NCBI RefSeq assembly: GCF_001715195.1
Contig: NZ_MDWE01000012.1
Coordinates: 103,392 to 167,391, forward strand
DNA from: Rhodohalobacter halophilus
Lineage (GTDB): Bacteria; Bacteroidota; Rhodothermia; Balneolales; Balneolaceae
DNA length: 64,000 nucleotides
Direction: 5' to 3'
Both the position numbers and the translations under genes were made by a program. Below are positions 48,188 to 57,916 of this stretch, piece by piece; the stretch's first letter is position 1, and every line of letters begins with the position of its first letter. Under the pieces are notes generated by a model. It made no database searches, had not been told where the DNA came from, and saw only the letters and a program-made list of their open reading frames with translations.

Positions 48188-49123
48188 ATGTCCAAAAAAG
48201 TTTTAGGTAGAGGCTTGGGAGCATTTTTCCCGGAATATGAAGAGGAAGGTAAGGAAGCAACCAGCGAGGGGGGGCAAAAAAAGTCGCCTAAAACAAAAAC
48301 TGCTGTTCCGATAGAACCTGCAGAGCGAGTAAATGTAGTTCTGAATATTCCGGTTGATCATATCCGGCCCAATCCTCATCAGCCGAGAAAAGATTTTAAT
48401 GAAGAGGCCTTGGATGAGCTATCCTCCTCCATCAAAAAGCATGGACTGATTCAACCGATTACCGTTCGGTACCTTGGTGAAAAAAGGTTTGAATTGATTA
48501 GCGGTGAGCGAAGACTGCGGGCTACAAAACTGGCAGGTTTGGATGAGATTCCGGCCTACATCCGGGAAGCTAATGATGAACAGTTGATCGCTTTTGCCCT
48601 GATCGAAAACATTCAGCGGGAGCAACTGAACCCGCTCGAAATATCGATGGGTTACAAACGCCTGATCGACGAATGTGACTATACCCAAAGTGAAGTTGCT
48701 GAACGAGTGGGTAAAAACCGTTCTACAGTTACCAACATGTTAAGGTTGCTTCAACTGCCGGATTTCATTCAGGCCGCACTTCGGGATGAGAGCATATCCA
48801 CAGGTCATGCCCGCGCACTTATTAACTTGAAGAGTGAAGATGATCAGAAAAAAGCTCTCAAAAAAATAGTTAAGAACTCACTTTCCGTTCGACAAACAGA
48901 AGATCTGGTTCGCTCGTTAGATAAAAAAAGTGAACAAAAATCGAAAAAACCGGAGAAGAAGGCATCTAATCCCTTTTTGGATGAATTCTCTAAAAGACTT
49001 CGTCAAAACCTAAGTACGAAAGTGGATATAAAACAAAAAGCAAAAGGCGGTGAAATTCGGATTGAGTACTATTCCGATGATGATTTAGAACGATTGATGC
49101 AACTTTTTGATGAAATGGGTTAG
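48188..49123 (+). CDS. parB: chromosome-partitioning protein ParB/Spo0J
   Basis: CTP-dependent DNA clamp that loads at parS. 311 residues: ParA-interacting start (KKVLGRGLGAFFPEYEE), nuclease-like CTP-binding domain with GERRLRATKLAGLDEIPAYI, helix-turn-helix region (SEVAERVGKNRSTVTNMLRLLQLP), basic linker and dimerisation end. The ribosome site GGGAGG precedes ATG 48188. No full parS palindrome was seen in the window. The end overlaps the next gene. Confidence 0.96.
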   Translation: MSKKVLGRGLGAFFPEYEEEGKEATSEGGQKKSPKTKTAVPIEPAERVNVVLNIPVDHIRPNPHQPRKDFNEEALDELSSSIKKHGLIQPITVRYLGEKRFELISGERRLRATKLAGLDEIPAYIREANDEQLIAFALIENIQREQLNPLEISMGYKRLIDECDYTQSEVAERVGKNRSTVTNMLRLLQLPDFIQAALRDESISTGHARALINLKSEDDQKKALKKIVKNSLSVRQTEDLVRSLDKKSEQKSKKPEKKASNPFLDEFSKRLRQNLSTKVDIKQKAKGGEIRIEYYSDDDLERLMQLFDEMG

Positions 49124-49742
49124 TCTCATATTCATATTTCTGATGCTGGTTTTTCAGGATCTGACGGCTCAAAACAGATCGATTACACATACGGATCGGT
49201 TTTTTCTTCTTGAACAGCGACTGGGTTACTCAACTTTGAATGAACAAGCACTCCAGAATAATACAGAAAAAGAGGAGTTTCCCGACCCAAAGTCTGTTAT
49301 GTATAAGTCGATAATGATACCCGGATGGGGTCAGATTGTGAATAAACAGGCATGGAAAGTCCCGATAATTTACGGACTGTTTGCCGGTATCGGATACTAT
49401 ACACATCACCTGCACACTCAATACACTGATTACAGAGCGGCTTATTACAACAGTTTTTCCGAAAATGATGATTTTCGATTTGGTCCGACTCCGGATTATC
49501 TGGAGGGAGTAAATGCCAATCAATTACAGTCGAACAGGAACAGTTTGCGAAATCGGCGAGATTTCATGTATGTAGTACTTGGATTGGCATATGGGTTAAA
49601 TATTGTAGACTCTTATGTGTTTGCCCATATGCGTAGTTTTGATGTCTCGGATGATCTTTCAGCACGAACTATATTAGGCCCCGGTTTGATGGCTGATGGA
49701 AGTCCGGGTATTTCACTGATCTTCACTCTTCAAACAAGATAA
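49110..49742 (+). CDS. DUF5683-type membrane protein
   Basis: 210 residues from ATG 49110, overlapping the parB end by 14 bases. A signal peptide (about 1-21, ending LTAQ) precedes a region with the hydrophobic pattern of DUF5683 (SIMIPGWGQIVNKQAWKVPIIYGLFAGIGYYTHH...RRDFMYVVLGLAYGLNIVDSYVFAH). Such genes often follow parAB in Bacteroidota; this is recalled context. No function is known. Confidence 0.75.
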   Translation: MKWVSLIFIFLMLVFQDLTAQNRSITHTDRFFLLEQRLGYSTLNEQALQNNTEKEEFPDPKSVMYKSIMIPGWGQIVNKQAWKVPIIYGLFAGIGYYTHHLHTQYTDYRAAYYNSFSENDDFRFGPTPDYLEGVNANQLQSNRNSLRNRRDFMYVVLGLAYGLNIVDSYVFAHMRSFDVSDDLSARTILGPGLMADGSPGISLIFTLQTR

Positions 49743-49748
49743 TAGCCA

Positions 49749-50459
49749 ATGGAAGCTTCAAATTTTTTCAAATTCAATAAACAGCAAGATCAATTCGAAG
49801 GCGACAGCAGTAAAGACCTTTGGAGTATATTTAAAATCATGGGGGAGTTTGTAGAAGGGTATGATAAACTTTTTCGTGTGGGGCCGTGTATCTCTGTCTA
49901 TGGGTCCGCAAGATTGAAGCCGGGCAGTAAATATTATGAAATGGCCGTAGAAACTGCTGAGTTAATAACAGAGAGCGGTTTTGGCGTGATTACCGGCGGA
50001 GGGCCCGGAATTATGGAAGCCGGAAACCGTGGTGCTCATAATAAAGATGGAAAGTCTGTAGGGTTGGGAATTGAGCTGCCGTTTGAGCAAGGAGTGAATG
50101 ACTATGTTCACCCAAAGTATGAAATTAACTTTAAGTATTTCTTTGTTCGGAAAGTGATGTTTGTTAAATATGCACAGGCATTTATCGTTTTTCCCGGTGG
50201 CTTTGGCACGTTAGATGAACTTTTTGAAACCCTTACGCTCATTCAAACTGAAAAGATTAAAAAAATACCTATCGTATTGATCGGGTCGGAATACTGGGGT
50301 GGTTTAACCGACTGGATTACAAATCAATTGGTAGAAGGGGGATTTATCAACCCGGATGACACCGAGCTGTTTTACCTGACGGATGACCACGTTGATGCGG
50401 TTAATTATGTGTGTGACTTCTATAAAAAACAGAAACCGGAACCAAATTTTGACTACTAA
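49749..50459 (+). CDS. LOG-family nucleoside-monophosphate phosphoribohydrolase
   Basis: 236 residues with the two family motifs GGGPGIMEAGNRGA and PGGFGTLDELFETLTLIQT. LOG-like enzymes (often misnamed lysine decarboxylases) release the base from cytokinin or purine/pyrimidine 5-prime-monophosphates. It lies 6 bases after the DUF5683 gene, so it is in the parAB transcript. The physiological substrate is not clear. Confidence 0.9.
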   Translation: MEASNFFKFNKQQDQFEGDSSKDLWSIFKIMGEFVEGYDKLFRVGPCISVYGSARLKPGSKYYEMAVETAELITESGFGVITGGGPGIMEAGNRGAHNKDGKSVGLGIELPFEQGVNDYVHPKYEINFKYFFVRKVMFVKYAQAFIVFPGGFGTLDELFETLTLIQTEKIKKIPIVLIGSEYWGGLTDWITNQLVEGGFINPDDTELFYLTDDHVDAVNYVCDFYKKQKPEPNFDY

Positions 50460-50573
50460 GAAACTTTTTTTAATGCTTTGGGTTTGAAATAATGAGGTTT
50501 AGTGATTTTCTTTACAAAATTTCATTAAGTTAAGCCCGTTTAATCGGACAGAATCATAAACAATCAGAAACCC

Positions 50574-51602
50574 ATGAAATCATTGAAATCCACATTACTA
50601 TTGATTGCTGCATTCTCAGTGACGTTGTTTGCAGTTGAACAATCACATGCTCAAGATGCCAGAAATCAGGCAATCGAGCTTTACAACCAAGCTCAGGAGT
50701 TGGCCGGTTCAGGTGACTTTACGAACTCTATTGACGTGTACAGAGATGCACTTGAAATTGCACGGGCAAACGATTTAAATGATATCACCGAATTAATTGT
50801 GGAGCGAATTCCACGAGTGGCTTCAAGCCGGGCATCAAATGCTTACCGTGGATATCAGAACGAACGAACCATAGAATCTGTTAACCGTGCTCTTCAGGCA
50901 TTTCAAGAAGCAAAAGACATTGCCGAAGAATTTAATAATGCTCAAGTACGTCAGCAGGCAGAAGCAGCAATTCCTCAGCTCTATTACATCCGATCAGTAC
51001 TACATTTCAGAGCTGATAATTTCGATTCTGCATTGGAAGATCTTGATACAGCAATCGATTTGAATCCAAACTACGCTGTTGCTTACTATCAAAAAGCTTT
51101 AGTTACAAAAAATCAGATTCCTTCTGAAGTAGAAACATGGTTAGGACTCTACGATGAAGCTATTGAAGTTGCAGAAAGAGTAAATGATAACCGAACGTTG
51201 CAAAACGCACGGCAAAGTGCCGCTGAAGAACTTATTTATAGAGCTGTTAATCTCGCAGAAGAACGTCAATATAATCGTGCCATTGAACTGCTTCAAAGAG
51301 TTGAGCAGTATGATGGTCAATCAGCTGATGCTCATTATAGATTGGCAGAGATTTATAACGAAAGAGGCAGATGGGATCAGGCACTTCAGCATGCAACCAA
51401 AGCCCTCGAGTTTGAAAGCGGCGGTGTGAACGACAGAGCTAAGATTTACTTTGAGCTCGGTACCGCCTATAAAGGCCAAGGACAGGTTGATAATGCATGC
51501 GAAGCTTTTGAAAATGCTCGCTACGGTGAATTTACTGAGCCTGCAAACCACGAGCTTCAATTTGAACTGAAATGTGAAGGACACACACCGACCGGTCGGT
51601 AA
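50574..51602 (+). CDS. secreted TPR-repeat protein
   Basis: 342 residues: signal peptide (about 1-26, ending SHAQ), then tetratricopeptide repeats across the body (for example LDTAIDLNPNYAVAYYQKALVTK and AHYRLAEIYNERGRWDQALQHATKALEFE). A periplasmic or envelope protein-interaction scaffold. It stands alone, with 114 bases upstream and a strong terminator downstream. Confidence 0.85.
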   Translation: MKSLKSTLLLIAAFSVTLFAVEQSHAQDARNQAIELYNQAQELAGSGDFTNSIDVYRDALEIARANDLNDITELIVERIPRVASSRASNAYRGYQNERTIESVNRALQAFQEAKDIAEEFNNAQVRQQAEAAIPQLYYIRSVLHFRADNFDSALEDLDTAIDLNPNYAVAYYQKALVTKNQIPSEVETWLGLYDEAIEVAERVNDNRTLQNARQSAAEELIYRAVNLAEERQYNRAIELLQRVEQYDGQSADAHYRLAEIYNERGRWDQALQHATKALEFESGGVNDRAKIYFELGTAYKGQGQVDNACEAFENARYGEFTEPANHELQFELKCEGHTPTGR

Positions 51603-51628
51603 TATTATCCTTCACTGATTATGACTTT

Positions 51629-51659
51629 AAAAAGCCCTCAAAAATTGAGGGCTTTTTTT
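51629..51659 (+). terminator. intrinsic terminator after the TPR gene
   Basis: Perfect 13-bp stem (51629-51641 with 51645-51657), core AGCCCTCAA/TTGAGGGCT, loop AAA, ending in seven T. Only about 24 bases before the next gene's likely start. Confidence 0.92.
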
Positions 51660-51682
51660 ATATCTAAAATAATCTGAAAACA

Positions 51683-52576
51683 TTGAATAGGGGACAACAC
51701 AGTCTAATCCCATATTTTATGGTGGCCGGAGCAGCCGCACTTTGGGGAGCTATAGGCCTTTTTGTTGATAAATTGTATCAGACCGATTTTACTTCGGTTG
51801 ATATCGTTGCATTCAGGGTTTCAGTTTCTGCAATATTGTTGTGGATTTATCTGAAGTTGATTAATCCGGATTTATTAAAAGTGTCGTGGAGAGATGCATA
51901 CCTGTTCTTTGGTACAGGTGTGTTGAGTATTGTATTCTTTAACTGGAGTTACTTTACAGCTATGAGAGAGACATCCTTATCAGTAGCCGTAGTTCTGTTA
52001 TATACGGGGCCGACTTTTGTGGTAATCATGTCCCGTATATTTTTTGGTGAAAGGATTACAAAAAACAAACAGGCTGCTCTTCTGTTTACCTTGATTGGAG
52101 TTGTTCTGGTATCAGAGTTATACCCCGAAAGCGGAGAGATCTCAATGTATGGACTGGCCGTTGGAGTGGGGGCAGGTTTTGGATATGCTCTTTACAGCAT
52201 ATTTAGTAAAATAGCCCTGAAAAAATATCGACCTCTTACAATTCTCTTCTATACATTTCTTGTAGCTTCTCTCTTTATTCTGCCCATAAGTGATATAGCT
52301 ACTCCCGAAGCTGCTGAAAAACTAATGAATCCTGTAAACTTAGTTACAGTCATTGGTTTGGCAATATTCCCAACAGTACTCGCTTATCTGTTATACACCG
52401 AGGGGTTGAAAAAGATTGAAGCCGGTAAAGCATCCATTACTGCTATGACCGAGCCGGTGGCTGCTACGTTTATCGGTATTTTTATGTTTGGTGAAACGCT
52501 TTCATCACTTCAGATTGCGGGGATTGTTCTGGTAATGCTTTCAGTGTTGTTGATTCAGCAAAAGCGTCTGAGATAA
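51683..52576 (+). CDS. EamA/DMT-family transporter
   Basis: Inner-membrane carrier, 297 residues with ten hydrophobic helices in two EamA repeats (WGAIGLFVDKLYQTDF..., and second copy near SMYGLAVGVGAGFGYALYSIFSKIAL). The TTG at 51683 keeps the usual short N-terminal lead; ATG 51719 would begin inside the first helix. Neither has a ribosome site. Substrate unknown; relatives export amino acids or metabolites. Confidence 0.87.
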   Translation: MNRGQHSLIPYFMVAGAAALWGAIGLFVDKLYQTDFTSVDIVAFRVSVSAILLWIYLKLINPDLLKVSWRDAYLFFGTGVLSIVFFNWSYFTAMRETSLSVAVVLLYTGPTFVVIMSRIFFGERITKNKQAALLFTLIGVVLVSELYPESGEISMYGLAVGVGAGFGYALYSIFSKIALKKYRPLTILFYTFLVASLFILPISDIATPEAAEKLMNPVNLVTVIGLAIFPTVLAYLLYTEGLKKIEAGKASITAMTEPVAATFIGIFMFGETLSSLQIAGIVLVMLSVLLIQQKRLR

Positions 52577-52705
52577 CTTTTCCTTCATGATTGAGTCGGT
52601 TCATTAGAGGTTGGAATATCCGGGAAGATTTCTTTTTTCCTTGTTCTGAACTTGGGTATCTTTTGAGCCCATAACAAGCACTCAAATTTACCCTTAAATT
52701 CTATC

Positions 52706-54703
52706 ATGTCTGATCAACTCGCTCAGCGTTGCGTTAATACACTTCGAACCCTTTCTATGGACGCCGTACAGAAAGCAAACTCCGGTCATCCGGGAATGCC
52801 AATGGGAATGGCTGATGCTGCGTATGTACTCTGGACCAAGTTTTTAAAACATAACCCTAAAAACCCACGCTGGTCAGATCGAGACCGATTCATTTTGTCT
52901 GCAGGTCACGGTTCGATGTTGCTCTATTCACTTCTTCACCTTACCGGTTACGAGGTTTCCCTCGATGAGATCAAGAATTTTCGGCAGTTGGGAAGTATCA
53001 CTCCCGGGCACCCGGAATTTGGCATGACACCGGGTGTAGAAACAACAACCGGTCCACTTGGGCAAGGATTCGCCACCGGTGTAGGAATGGCCATGGCAGA
53101 AGCGTATCTGGGGGATAAATTCAACAAGAAAGATCACACAATTGTAGATCACTTCACGTACGCTATTGTAAGTGATGGCGATTTGATGGAGGGGATTTCT
53201 CATGAAGCGGCTAGTCTTGCCGGGCATTTGAAATTGAATAAGATGATATATCTGTACGATTCGAATAGAATTTCCATTGATGGATCTACAGATCTGGCTT
53301 TTACGGATGACACACGAAAACGGTTTGAGTCGTACGGGTGGGATGTTCAGACGGTTGACGGACACAACCGAAACGAGATTGAAAAAGCTATCCTTGCGGC
53401 TCAAAAAACAGACACTCCTTCACTGATTGAGTGTAAGACGCATATCGGTTTTGGCAGTCCGAATAAACAAGATACGGCTGATTCACACGGTGCCCCTTTG
53501 GGGGAGGATGAGATTCGCCTGACAAAGGAAAAGCTTGGTATGGATCCGGATCAAACATTTCAGATCGATGATGATGTGCTCCGGGAGTTTAGAAAAGCTG
53601 TAAAACAGGGTGAAAAATTTGAGGAAGAGTGGAAAGGCCGTCTAAAAGAGTATGAGAAGGTTTATCCGGTAGACGGGGTTAGTTTTAAAGAACATCTGTC
53701 CAGAACGTTACCGGATAATTGGGATGAAATACTTCCAAACTTTGAAGCAGATGAAAAAGGAATGGCAACCCGAAAGGCGTCCGGATTGATTCTGAATGAG
53801 ATGGCAGACCATCTATTTAGCCTGATTGGCGGTTCAGCCGACTTAACCGGCAGTAACAAAACCGATATGGATGGCAAGGGAATATATTCTGCAGATAACT
53901 ACAGTGGCAGAAATATTCATTATGGCGTTCGGGAGCATGCAATGGGAGCTGCAATGAATGGAATGGCACTACACGGCGGTTTGATTCCGTTTGGAGGCAC
54001 ATTCCTGGTATTTTCAGACTATAATAAACCAGCAATTCGTATTGCAGGATTGTCCAAAATTCCAACTATATTTGTCTTTACACACGACAGTATTGGTCTT
54101 GGGGAAGATGGACCTACGCACCAGCCGATTGAGCATCTTGCATCCATGCGGGCTACACCTAATGTGAATGTGATTCGTCCGGCTGATGCCAATGAAACGT
54201 CGGTTGCATGGAAGAGTGCTATTCAGAAAGATGACGGGCCAACGCTTCTCGTATTAACCCGGCAAAACCTGCCAACTATAGACAGATCGAAGTATACTCC
54301 GGTAAAAGAAGCTGAAAAAGGAGCATACATTCTGAAAAAGGAGGAGGGTGAGTTTCCGGATCTTATCTTGATGGCTACCGGTTCCGAAGTTCAACTGGCT
54401 CTGGATGCTGCAGAAAAACTGGAAGCTGAGGGAGAATCCGTACGAGTTGTAAGTATGCCGTGCTGGGAGATTTTTGAAAGTCAGCCAAAAGCTTATCGGG
54501 ATAAAGTTCTGCCACCTCAAGTGATTAAGCGCATCTCCATTGAGGCAGGATCTACAATGGGGTGGCACAAATGGGCTGGAACCGAAGGTGTTGTGATGGG
54601 TATTGACCGATATGGTGAATCTGCCCCATATGAAGAGGTGTACGAACACCTCGGACTCACGGTTGATAAGATTGTTGAGAATGCTAAAACTCTGCTTCAG
54701 TAA
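52706..54703 (+). CDS. tkt: transketolase
   Basis: Thiamine-diphosphate enzyme moving two-carbon units in the pentose phosphate pathway. 665 residues, full length. Diphosphate-binding motif [19 protein letters not shown], early substrate histidine (SGHPGMPMG), [14 protein letters not shown], and the pyrimidine domain with [13 protein letters not shown] and [17 protein letters not shown] are all intact. Single gene with its own terminator. Confidence 0.97.
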   Translation: MSDQLAQRCVNTLRTLSMDAVQKANSGHPGMPMGMADAAYVLWTKFLKHNPKNPRWSDRDRFILSAGHGSMLLYSLLHLTGYEVSLDEIKNFRQLGSITPGHPEFGMTPGVETTTGPLGQGFATGVGMAMAEAYLGDKFNKKDHTIVDHFTYAIVSDGDLMEGISHEAASLAGHLKLNKMIYLYDSNRISIDGSTDLAFTDDTRKRFESYGWDVQTVDGHNRNEIEKAILAAQKTDTPSLIECKTHIGFGSPNKQDTADSHGAPLGEDEIRLTKEKLGMDPDQTFQIDDDVLREFRKAVKQGEKFEEEWKGRLKEYEKVYPVDGVSFKEHLSRTLPDNWDEILPNFEADEKGMATRKASGLILNEMADHLFSLIGGSADLTGSNKTDMDGKGIYSADNYSGRNIHYGVREHAMGAAMNGMALHGGLIPFGGTFLVFSDYNKPAIRIAGLSKIPTIFVFTHDSIGLGEDGPTHQPIEHLASMRATPNVNVIRPADANETSVAWKSAIQKDDGPTLLVLTRQNLPTIDRSKYTPVKEAEKGAYILKKEEGEFPDLILMATGSEVQLALDAAEKLEAEGESVRVVSMPCWEIFESQPKAYRDKVLPPQVIKRISIEAGSTMGWHKWAGTEGVVMGIDRYGESAPYEEVYEHLGLTVDKIVENAKTLLQ

Positions 54704-54730
54704 TTACAGGTAGAAAAAACAGATCAATTC

Positions 54731-54764
54731 ACCCGTTCAAATTCAGTTTTGAACGGGTTTTTTT
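54731..54764 (+). terminator. intrinsic terminator after transketolase
   Basis: Perfect 11-bp stem ACCCGTTCAAA/TTTGAACGGGT (54731-54741 with 54748-54758) followed by six T. It lies between convergent genes but has a proper T run only on the plus strand. Confidence 0.9.
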
Positions 54765-54795
54765 ATGAATGTCTTCAACAAATAATGGTGATTGT

Positions 54796-55956
54796 TTAAT
54801 CAGCCCGATTTATTTTTGGCTCGTTTTTGTGGATTGTTGTAAAGGTAATGTCGTCCAGCGGTTTTTCATCACCGATGAACTGCTCAATGGAGGACTGAAC
54901 TTTCTGTGTAATCGATTTGGCGTGGAGTGATCCATAAATGGACATGAGTCCGTCCAGGCGATCCTCACCATACTCTTCCCCCTGTCTGTTCCGTGCTTCA
55001 ATCAATCCGTCTGTGTAGAGGAGCAGACTGTCACCGGGTTCAAACTGAAACTTTTTTTCTTCAAGCGTACTCTTGAGCATTTGAGAGGAAGTCATCCCAA
55101 GTGCAAAACCTTCGGTATGGAGCTTAAAAGTGCTGTCGCGACGGTTATTAAATACAATCGGTATATTGTGGCCTGCCCTGGAAAAGATGAAGTGGTCTTC
55201 ACCTTTTGGAAAAAAAGCAGCACACGCTGTGACGAACGTTTTGTCTGTTTTATTCGATTTCACATAATCATTCAGCTCAAGGAAAAGTTCTTTGGGGCCC
55301 GGGCTCTGTTTTTTGATTATCATGTGAACCAGTGCTTGTATCCGAACCATATAGAGTGCCGCACTAACACCTTTTCCGGAAACGTCTGCAATGATCACGT
55401 AAGTTCCTTTCTCCGATTTGATGATATCTACATAGTCTCCACCCACTTCGCTGGCCGTAGCCGCAAATGAATGGGCTTCAAGTTGGTCCCAATGCATAGA
55501 AGAAGGAGGCAATAGACTGAGCTGAATATCACGGGCAAAGTCGAGCTCTTTCTGTACATCTGACTTTTCAAGCAGTTCAATAAGTAGAATGAAGAGAATT
55601 CCCAGAAATGCTACCGGAAGCAGCAGCGGCTGGATCGGGAAAATATAGAAACCAAGAAAATTTAGGAGAAAGTGTAGTACAAAGCTCACCAACGATACTC
55701 CAAAAACCAACCTTCTGACTGGATTGAGTCGTTTGGTTAGAGCGGAAAGCAGACTCAGAAATTTCTGCATGAACGGAATTTTCTGAGGCGGCATATCAGG
55801 ATTGGTTTCCCGGAGTGCATCAAAATAGAGAGATTTAAGCCGCTCGGAATCGGACTGGAACTCCTTGCCAAGTTGCCGCGAATTCATCCCGCTGACGTAC
55901 TCTTTGTAGAACTGTTTGGTATCGTAAGTTGATTTAGTTTCGTTCTTTAGTCCCAT
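54796..55956 (-). CDS. SpoIIE/RsbU-type PP2C serine phosphatase, membrane-bound
   Basis: 386 residues: N-terminal region, two membrane helices (about 80-125), and a PP2C phosphatase domain (about 140-380) with metal aspartates in GGDYVDIIKSEKG, IIADVSGKGVSAALYM and the final PLDDITFT. Such enzymes dephosphorylate anti-anti-sigma (STAS) proteins in partner-switching; no STAS or kinase partner is in the window. It starts 63 bases past the paaI stop on the same strand, so read-through from the paa cluster is possible. Confidence 0.88.
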   Translation of the reverse strand: MGLKNETKSTYDTKQFYKEYVSGMNSRQLGKEFQSDSERLKSLYFDALRETNPDMPPQKIPFMQKFLSLLSALTKRLNPVRRLVFGVSLVSFVLHFLLNFLGFYIFPIQPLLLPVAFLGILFILLIELLEKSDVQKELDFARDIQLSLLPPSSMHWDQLEAHSFAATASEVGGDYVDIIKSEKGTYVIIADVSGKGVSAALYMVRIQALVHMIIKKQSPGPKELFLELNDYVKSNKTDKTFVTACAAFFPKGEDHFIFSRAGHNIPIVFNNRRDSTFKLHTEGFALGMTSSQMLKSTLEEKKFQFEPGDSLLLYTDGLIEARNRQGEEYGEDRLDGLMSIYGSLHAKSITQKVQSSIEQFIGDEKPLDDITFTTIHKNEPKINRAD

Positions 55957-56019
55957 CTACACCGGTTTGGTAAATTTTGAGTACAATACGGATAATCTCT
56001 GAAAAAGTTATAGCATCCA

Positions 56020-56448
56020 CTATACGTCAAAGGAATCGGATGTTCGATACACAGTAGCTTTCATGACTGCAACTAATTTTTCGTTTTGTTCATGTACTTT
56101 TACTTCAAATAAGCCTGTTTTATGAGTTAAATGAATACATCTCGATTCAGCCGTAATCTCATCACCCTCAACCGATTTTTTGGTAAATGAGATGGAATTC
56201 TCAATGGCCAATGAAATACGCCCGTACGTTGCGGCAGAGAAGGCGAGTGCACTGTCGGCCAGCGAGAAAACGATTCCACCATGTGTTACAGAAAATCCAT
56301 TCAGCATCTCTTTTCTGATGGGGCAGGTGACTTTACAATATCCTTCGTCAACTTTCAGAACTTTAACACCCATCCAGCGGCTGAATTCATCTTTTTCCAT
56401 CATGCGGGCTACAATTCTCTCCGCCTTTTTTTGATCAAATGGATCCAT
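56020..56448 (-). CDS. paaI: phenylacetate-pathway hotdog thioesterase PaaI
   Basis: Hydrolyses stalled ring-hydroxylated phenylacetyl-CoA intermediates to free CoA. 142 residues, hotdog fold with the family catalytic segment NGFSVTHGGIVFSLADSALAFSA. It overlaps the paaH end by 14 bases, which supports the paa-specific name. Last paa gene on this strand. Confidence 0.9.
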   Translation of the reverse strand: MDPFDQKKAERIVARMMEKDEFSRWMGVKVLKVDEGYCKVTCPIRKEMLNGFSVTHGGIVFSLADSALAFSAATYGRISLAIENSISFTKKSVEGDEITAESRCIHLTHKTGLFEVKVHEQNEKLVAVMKATVYRTSDSFDV

Positions 56449-57616
56449 AAAATGTTTCCCCGTTCTTGTATTTCCGTTTCAACAGTGGATTGGGCCGATA
56501 GCGATCTTCACGATATTCAACCTGAAGTGTATTCATCCAGTGATAGACTGTTTCAATTCCAATTTCATCCGCCCATTTCAATAACCCCTTAGGATAGTTC
56601 ACTCCGTTGGTCATTGCCTGATCTACATCCTCAACGGATGCCACATTCATAAAAACGGCATCGGCTGCTTCGTTGATCAGCATAGCCAGAATCCGGTTCA
56701 GGATATTTTCACCGAGCTCCTTATCTCGGCTAGGTTCAGCTTTTGGGGCGTCTTCCCGGTAGTCGTAAAACCCGATGCCGGTTTTTCTGCCCAATCGTCC
56801 GGCTTCTACCAATCGTTTCTGAGCAAATGAGGGTTTGAACCGCGGATCGTAATAAAACTCTTTGAAGACCGATTCGGTTACTTTGTAGTTCACATCGTGA
56901 CCGATCAAATCCATCAGCTCAAAGGGTCCCATTTTAAAACCGCCAAGTTCTTTCATTGCCCAGTCGATTGTAGCATGATCGGCAACTCCCTCTTCATATA
57001 TTCGAAGGGCTTCTCCATAAAAAGGGCGGGCTACACGATTTACAATAAAGCCGGGAGTATCTTTGGCCTGAACGGTTGTTTTTCCCCACGCATCGATTAA
57101 GGAGCGGGCAGCGTAAGTTGTGTCTGATGAAGTTGATATTCCGGGTATGATCTCAACAAGTTTCATTAGTGGAGCAGGATTGAAAAAGTGAATCCCTAAA
57201 AATCGTTCCGGATGTTCCAAAGATGATGAAATTGAAGCGATTGAGAGAGAAGAGGTGTTGGATGCAAGAATAGCTTGTTCATCTACTAATTGTTCAATCT
57301 TTTGAAATGTATCCTGTTTGATTTCCAGGTTTTCGATGATCGCTTCAATGACAAACTTGGATCCTTCGATCAAGTCCAGATCACCTGTAAAGCTGATATG
57401 ACTCAAAATTCCATCTACTTCATCTTGAGTCATTCGCTCCTTTTCAACCTGACGATTCAGGATTTTCACCAATCCATCTTCAGACTGTTCAAGCTGATCT
57501 TGATTGACATCATAAAGATGAACCCGGTGCCCGAAAGTTGAGGCAATTTGTGCAATTCCGGTTCCCATGGTTCCTGCTCCAATAACGGCTACGGTAGAAT
57601 GTTTGTCTAAACTCAT
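56435..57616 (-). CDS. paaH: 3-hydroxyacyl-CoA dehydrogenase PaaH
   Basis: Oxidises 3-hydroxyadipyl-CoA with NAD in the phenylacetate pathway. 393 residues: NAD-binding domain (VAVIGAGTMGTGIAQIASTFGHRVHLYDVN), catalytic His in LGIHFFNPAPLMKLVEIIPG, first C-terminal helical domain (about 187-285) and a second shorter one (about 300-390, AVFMNVASVEDVDQAMTNGVNYPKGLL). Shorter than E. coli PaaH but with the same two-tail layout. Between paaG and paaI. Confidence 0.9.
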   Translation of the reverse strand: MSLDKHSTVAVIGAGTMGTGIAQIASTFGHRVHLYDVNQDQLEQSEDGLVKILNRQVEKERMTQDEVDGILSHISFTGDLDLIEGSKFVIEAIIENLEIKQDTFQKIEQLVDEQAILASNTSSLSIASISSSLEHPERFLGIHFFNPAPLMKLVEIIPGISTSSDTTYAARSLIDAWGKTTVQAKDTPGFIVNRVARPFYGEALRIYEEGVADHATIDWAMKELGGFKMGPFELMDLIGHDVNYKVTESVFKEFYYDPRFKPSFAQKRLVEAGRLGRKTGIGFYDYREDAPKAEPSRDKELGENILNRILAMLINEAADAVFMNVASVEDVDQAMTNGVNYPKGLLKWADEIGIETVYHWMNTLQVEYREDRYRPNPLLKRKYKNGETFYGSI

Positions 57617-57709
57617 GAAGAGAATTAATCTGGTTACAATACTCTGAAATTTGATTCAAAAATAAGCAATCAACCGTCAAAACCAAGCGTTTTAGATTTA
57701 GCTTAAATG

Positions 57710-57728
57710 TGATATCATAATGATATCA
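57710..57728. promoter_or_regulatory. operator-like double palindrome before the antitoxin remnant
   Basis: TGATATCA occurs twice (57710-57717 and 57721-57728), separated by TAA. The unit is itself palindromic and the whole forms an inverted repeat. It lies 17 bases before the ATG at 57746, the usual place for an RHH antitoxin autoregulation site. Confidence 0.55.
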
Positions 57729-57745
57729 ATCAATCCGGAGGAACG

Positions 57746-57916
57746 ATGCCCGATGTACTGATCAGAAATATTGACGAGAAAACACTCGAAAATCTAAAAA
57801 AGAAAGCAGCAGAGAACAATAGGTCGCTAGAAGCAGAGTTGAATAAAGCAGAATTCTATTTCCCTTTATACTCCGGTTTTCTCTTCTCTAAAAAAGCCTC
57901 GACTCCCTCTTTATAG
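57746..57916 (+). pseudogene. truncated FitA-like ribbon-helix-helix antitoxin
   Basis: A strong ribosome site (GGAGGA at 57737-57742) precedes ATG 57746. The first 33 or so codons read MPDVLIRNIDEKTLENL then KKKAAENNRSLEAEL, a clean match to the start of FitA/VapB-type antitoxins (about 75-85 aa). After about residue 35 the frame runs antisense into the 3-prime end of paaG and stops at 57914-57916 (56 codons). The toxin-binding C-terminus is missing and no PIN toxin follows. A degraded toxin-antitoxin remnant stranded in the paa cluster; the DNA-binding part could still fold. Confidence 0.7.
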
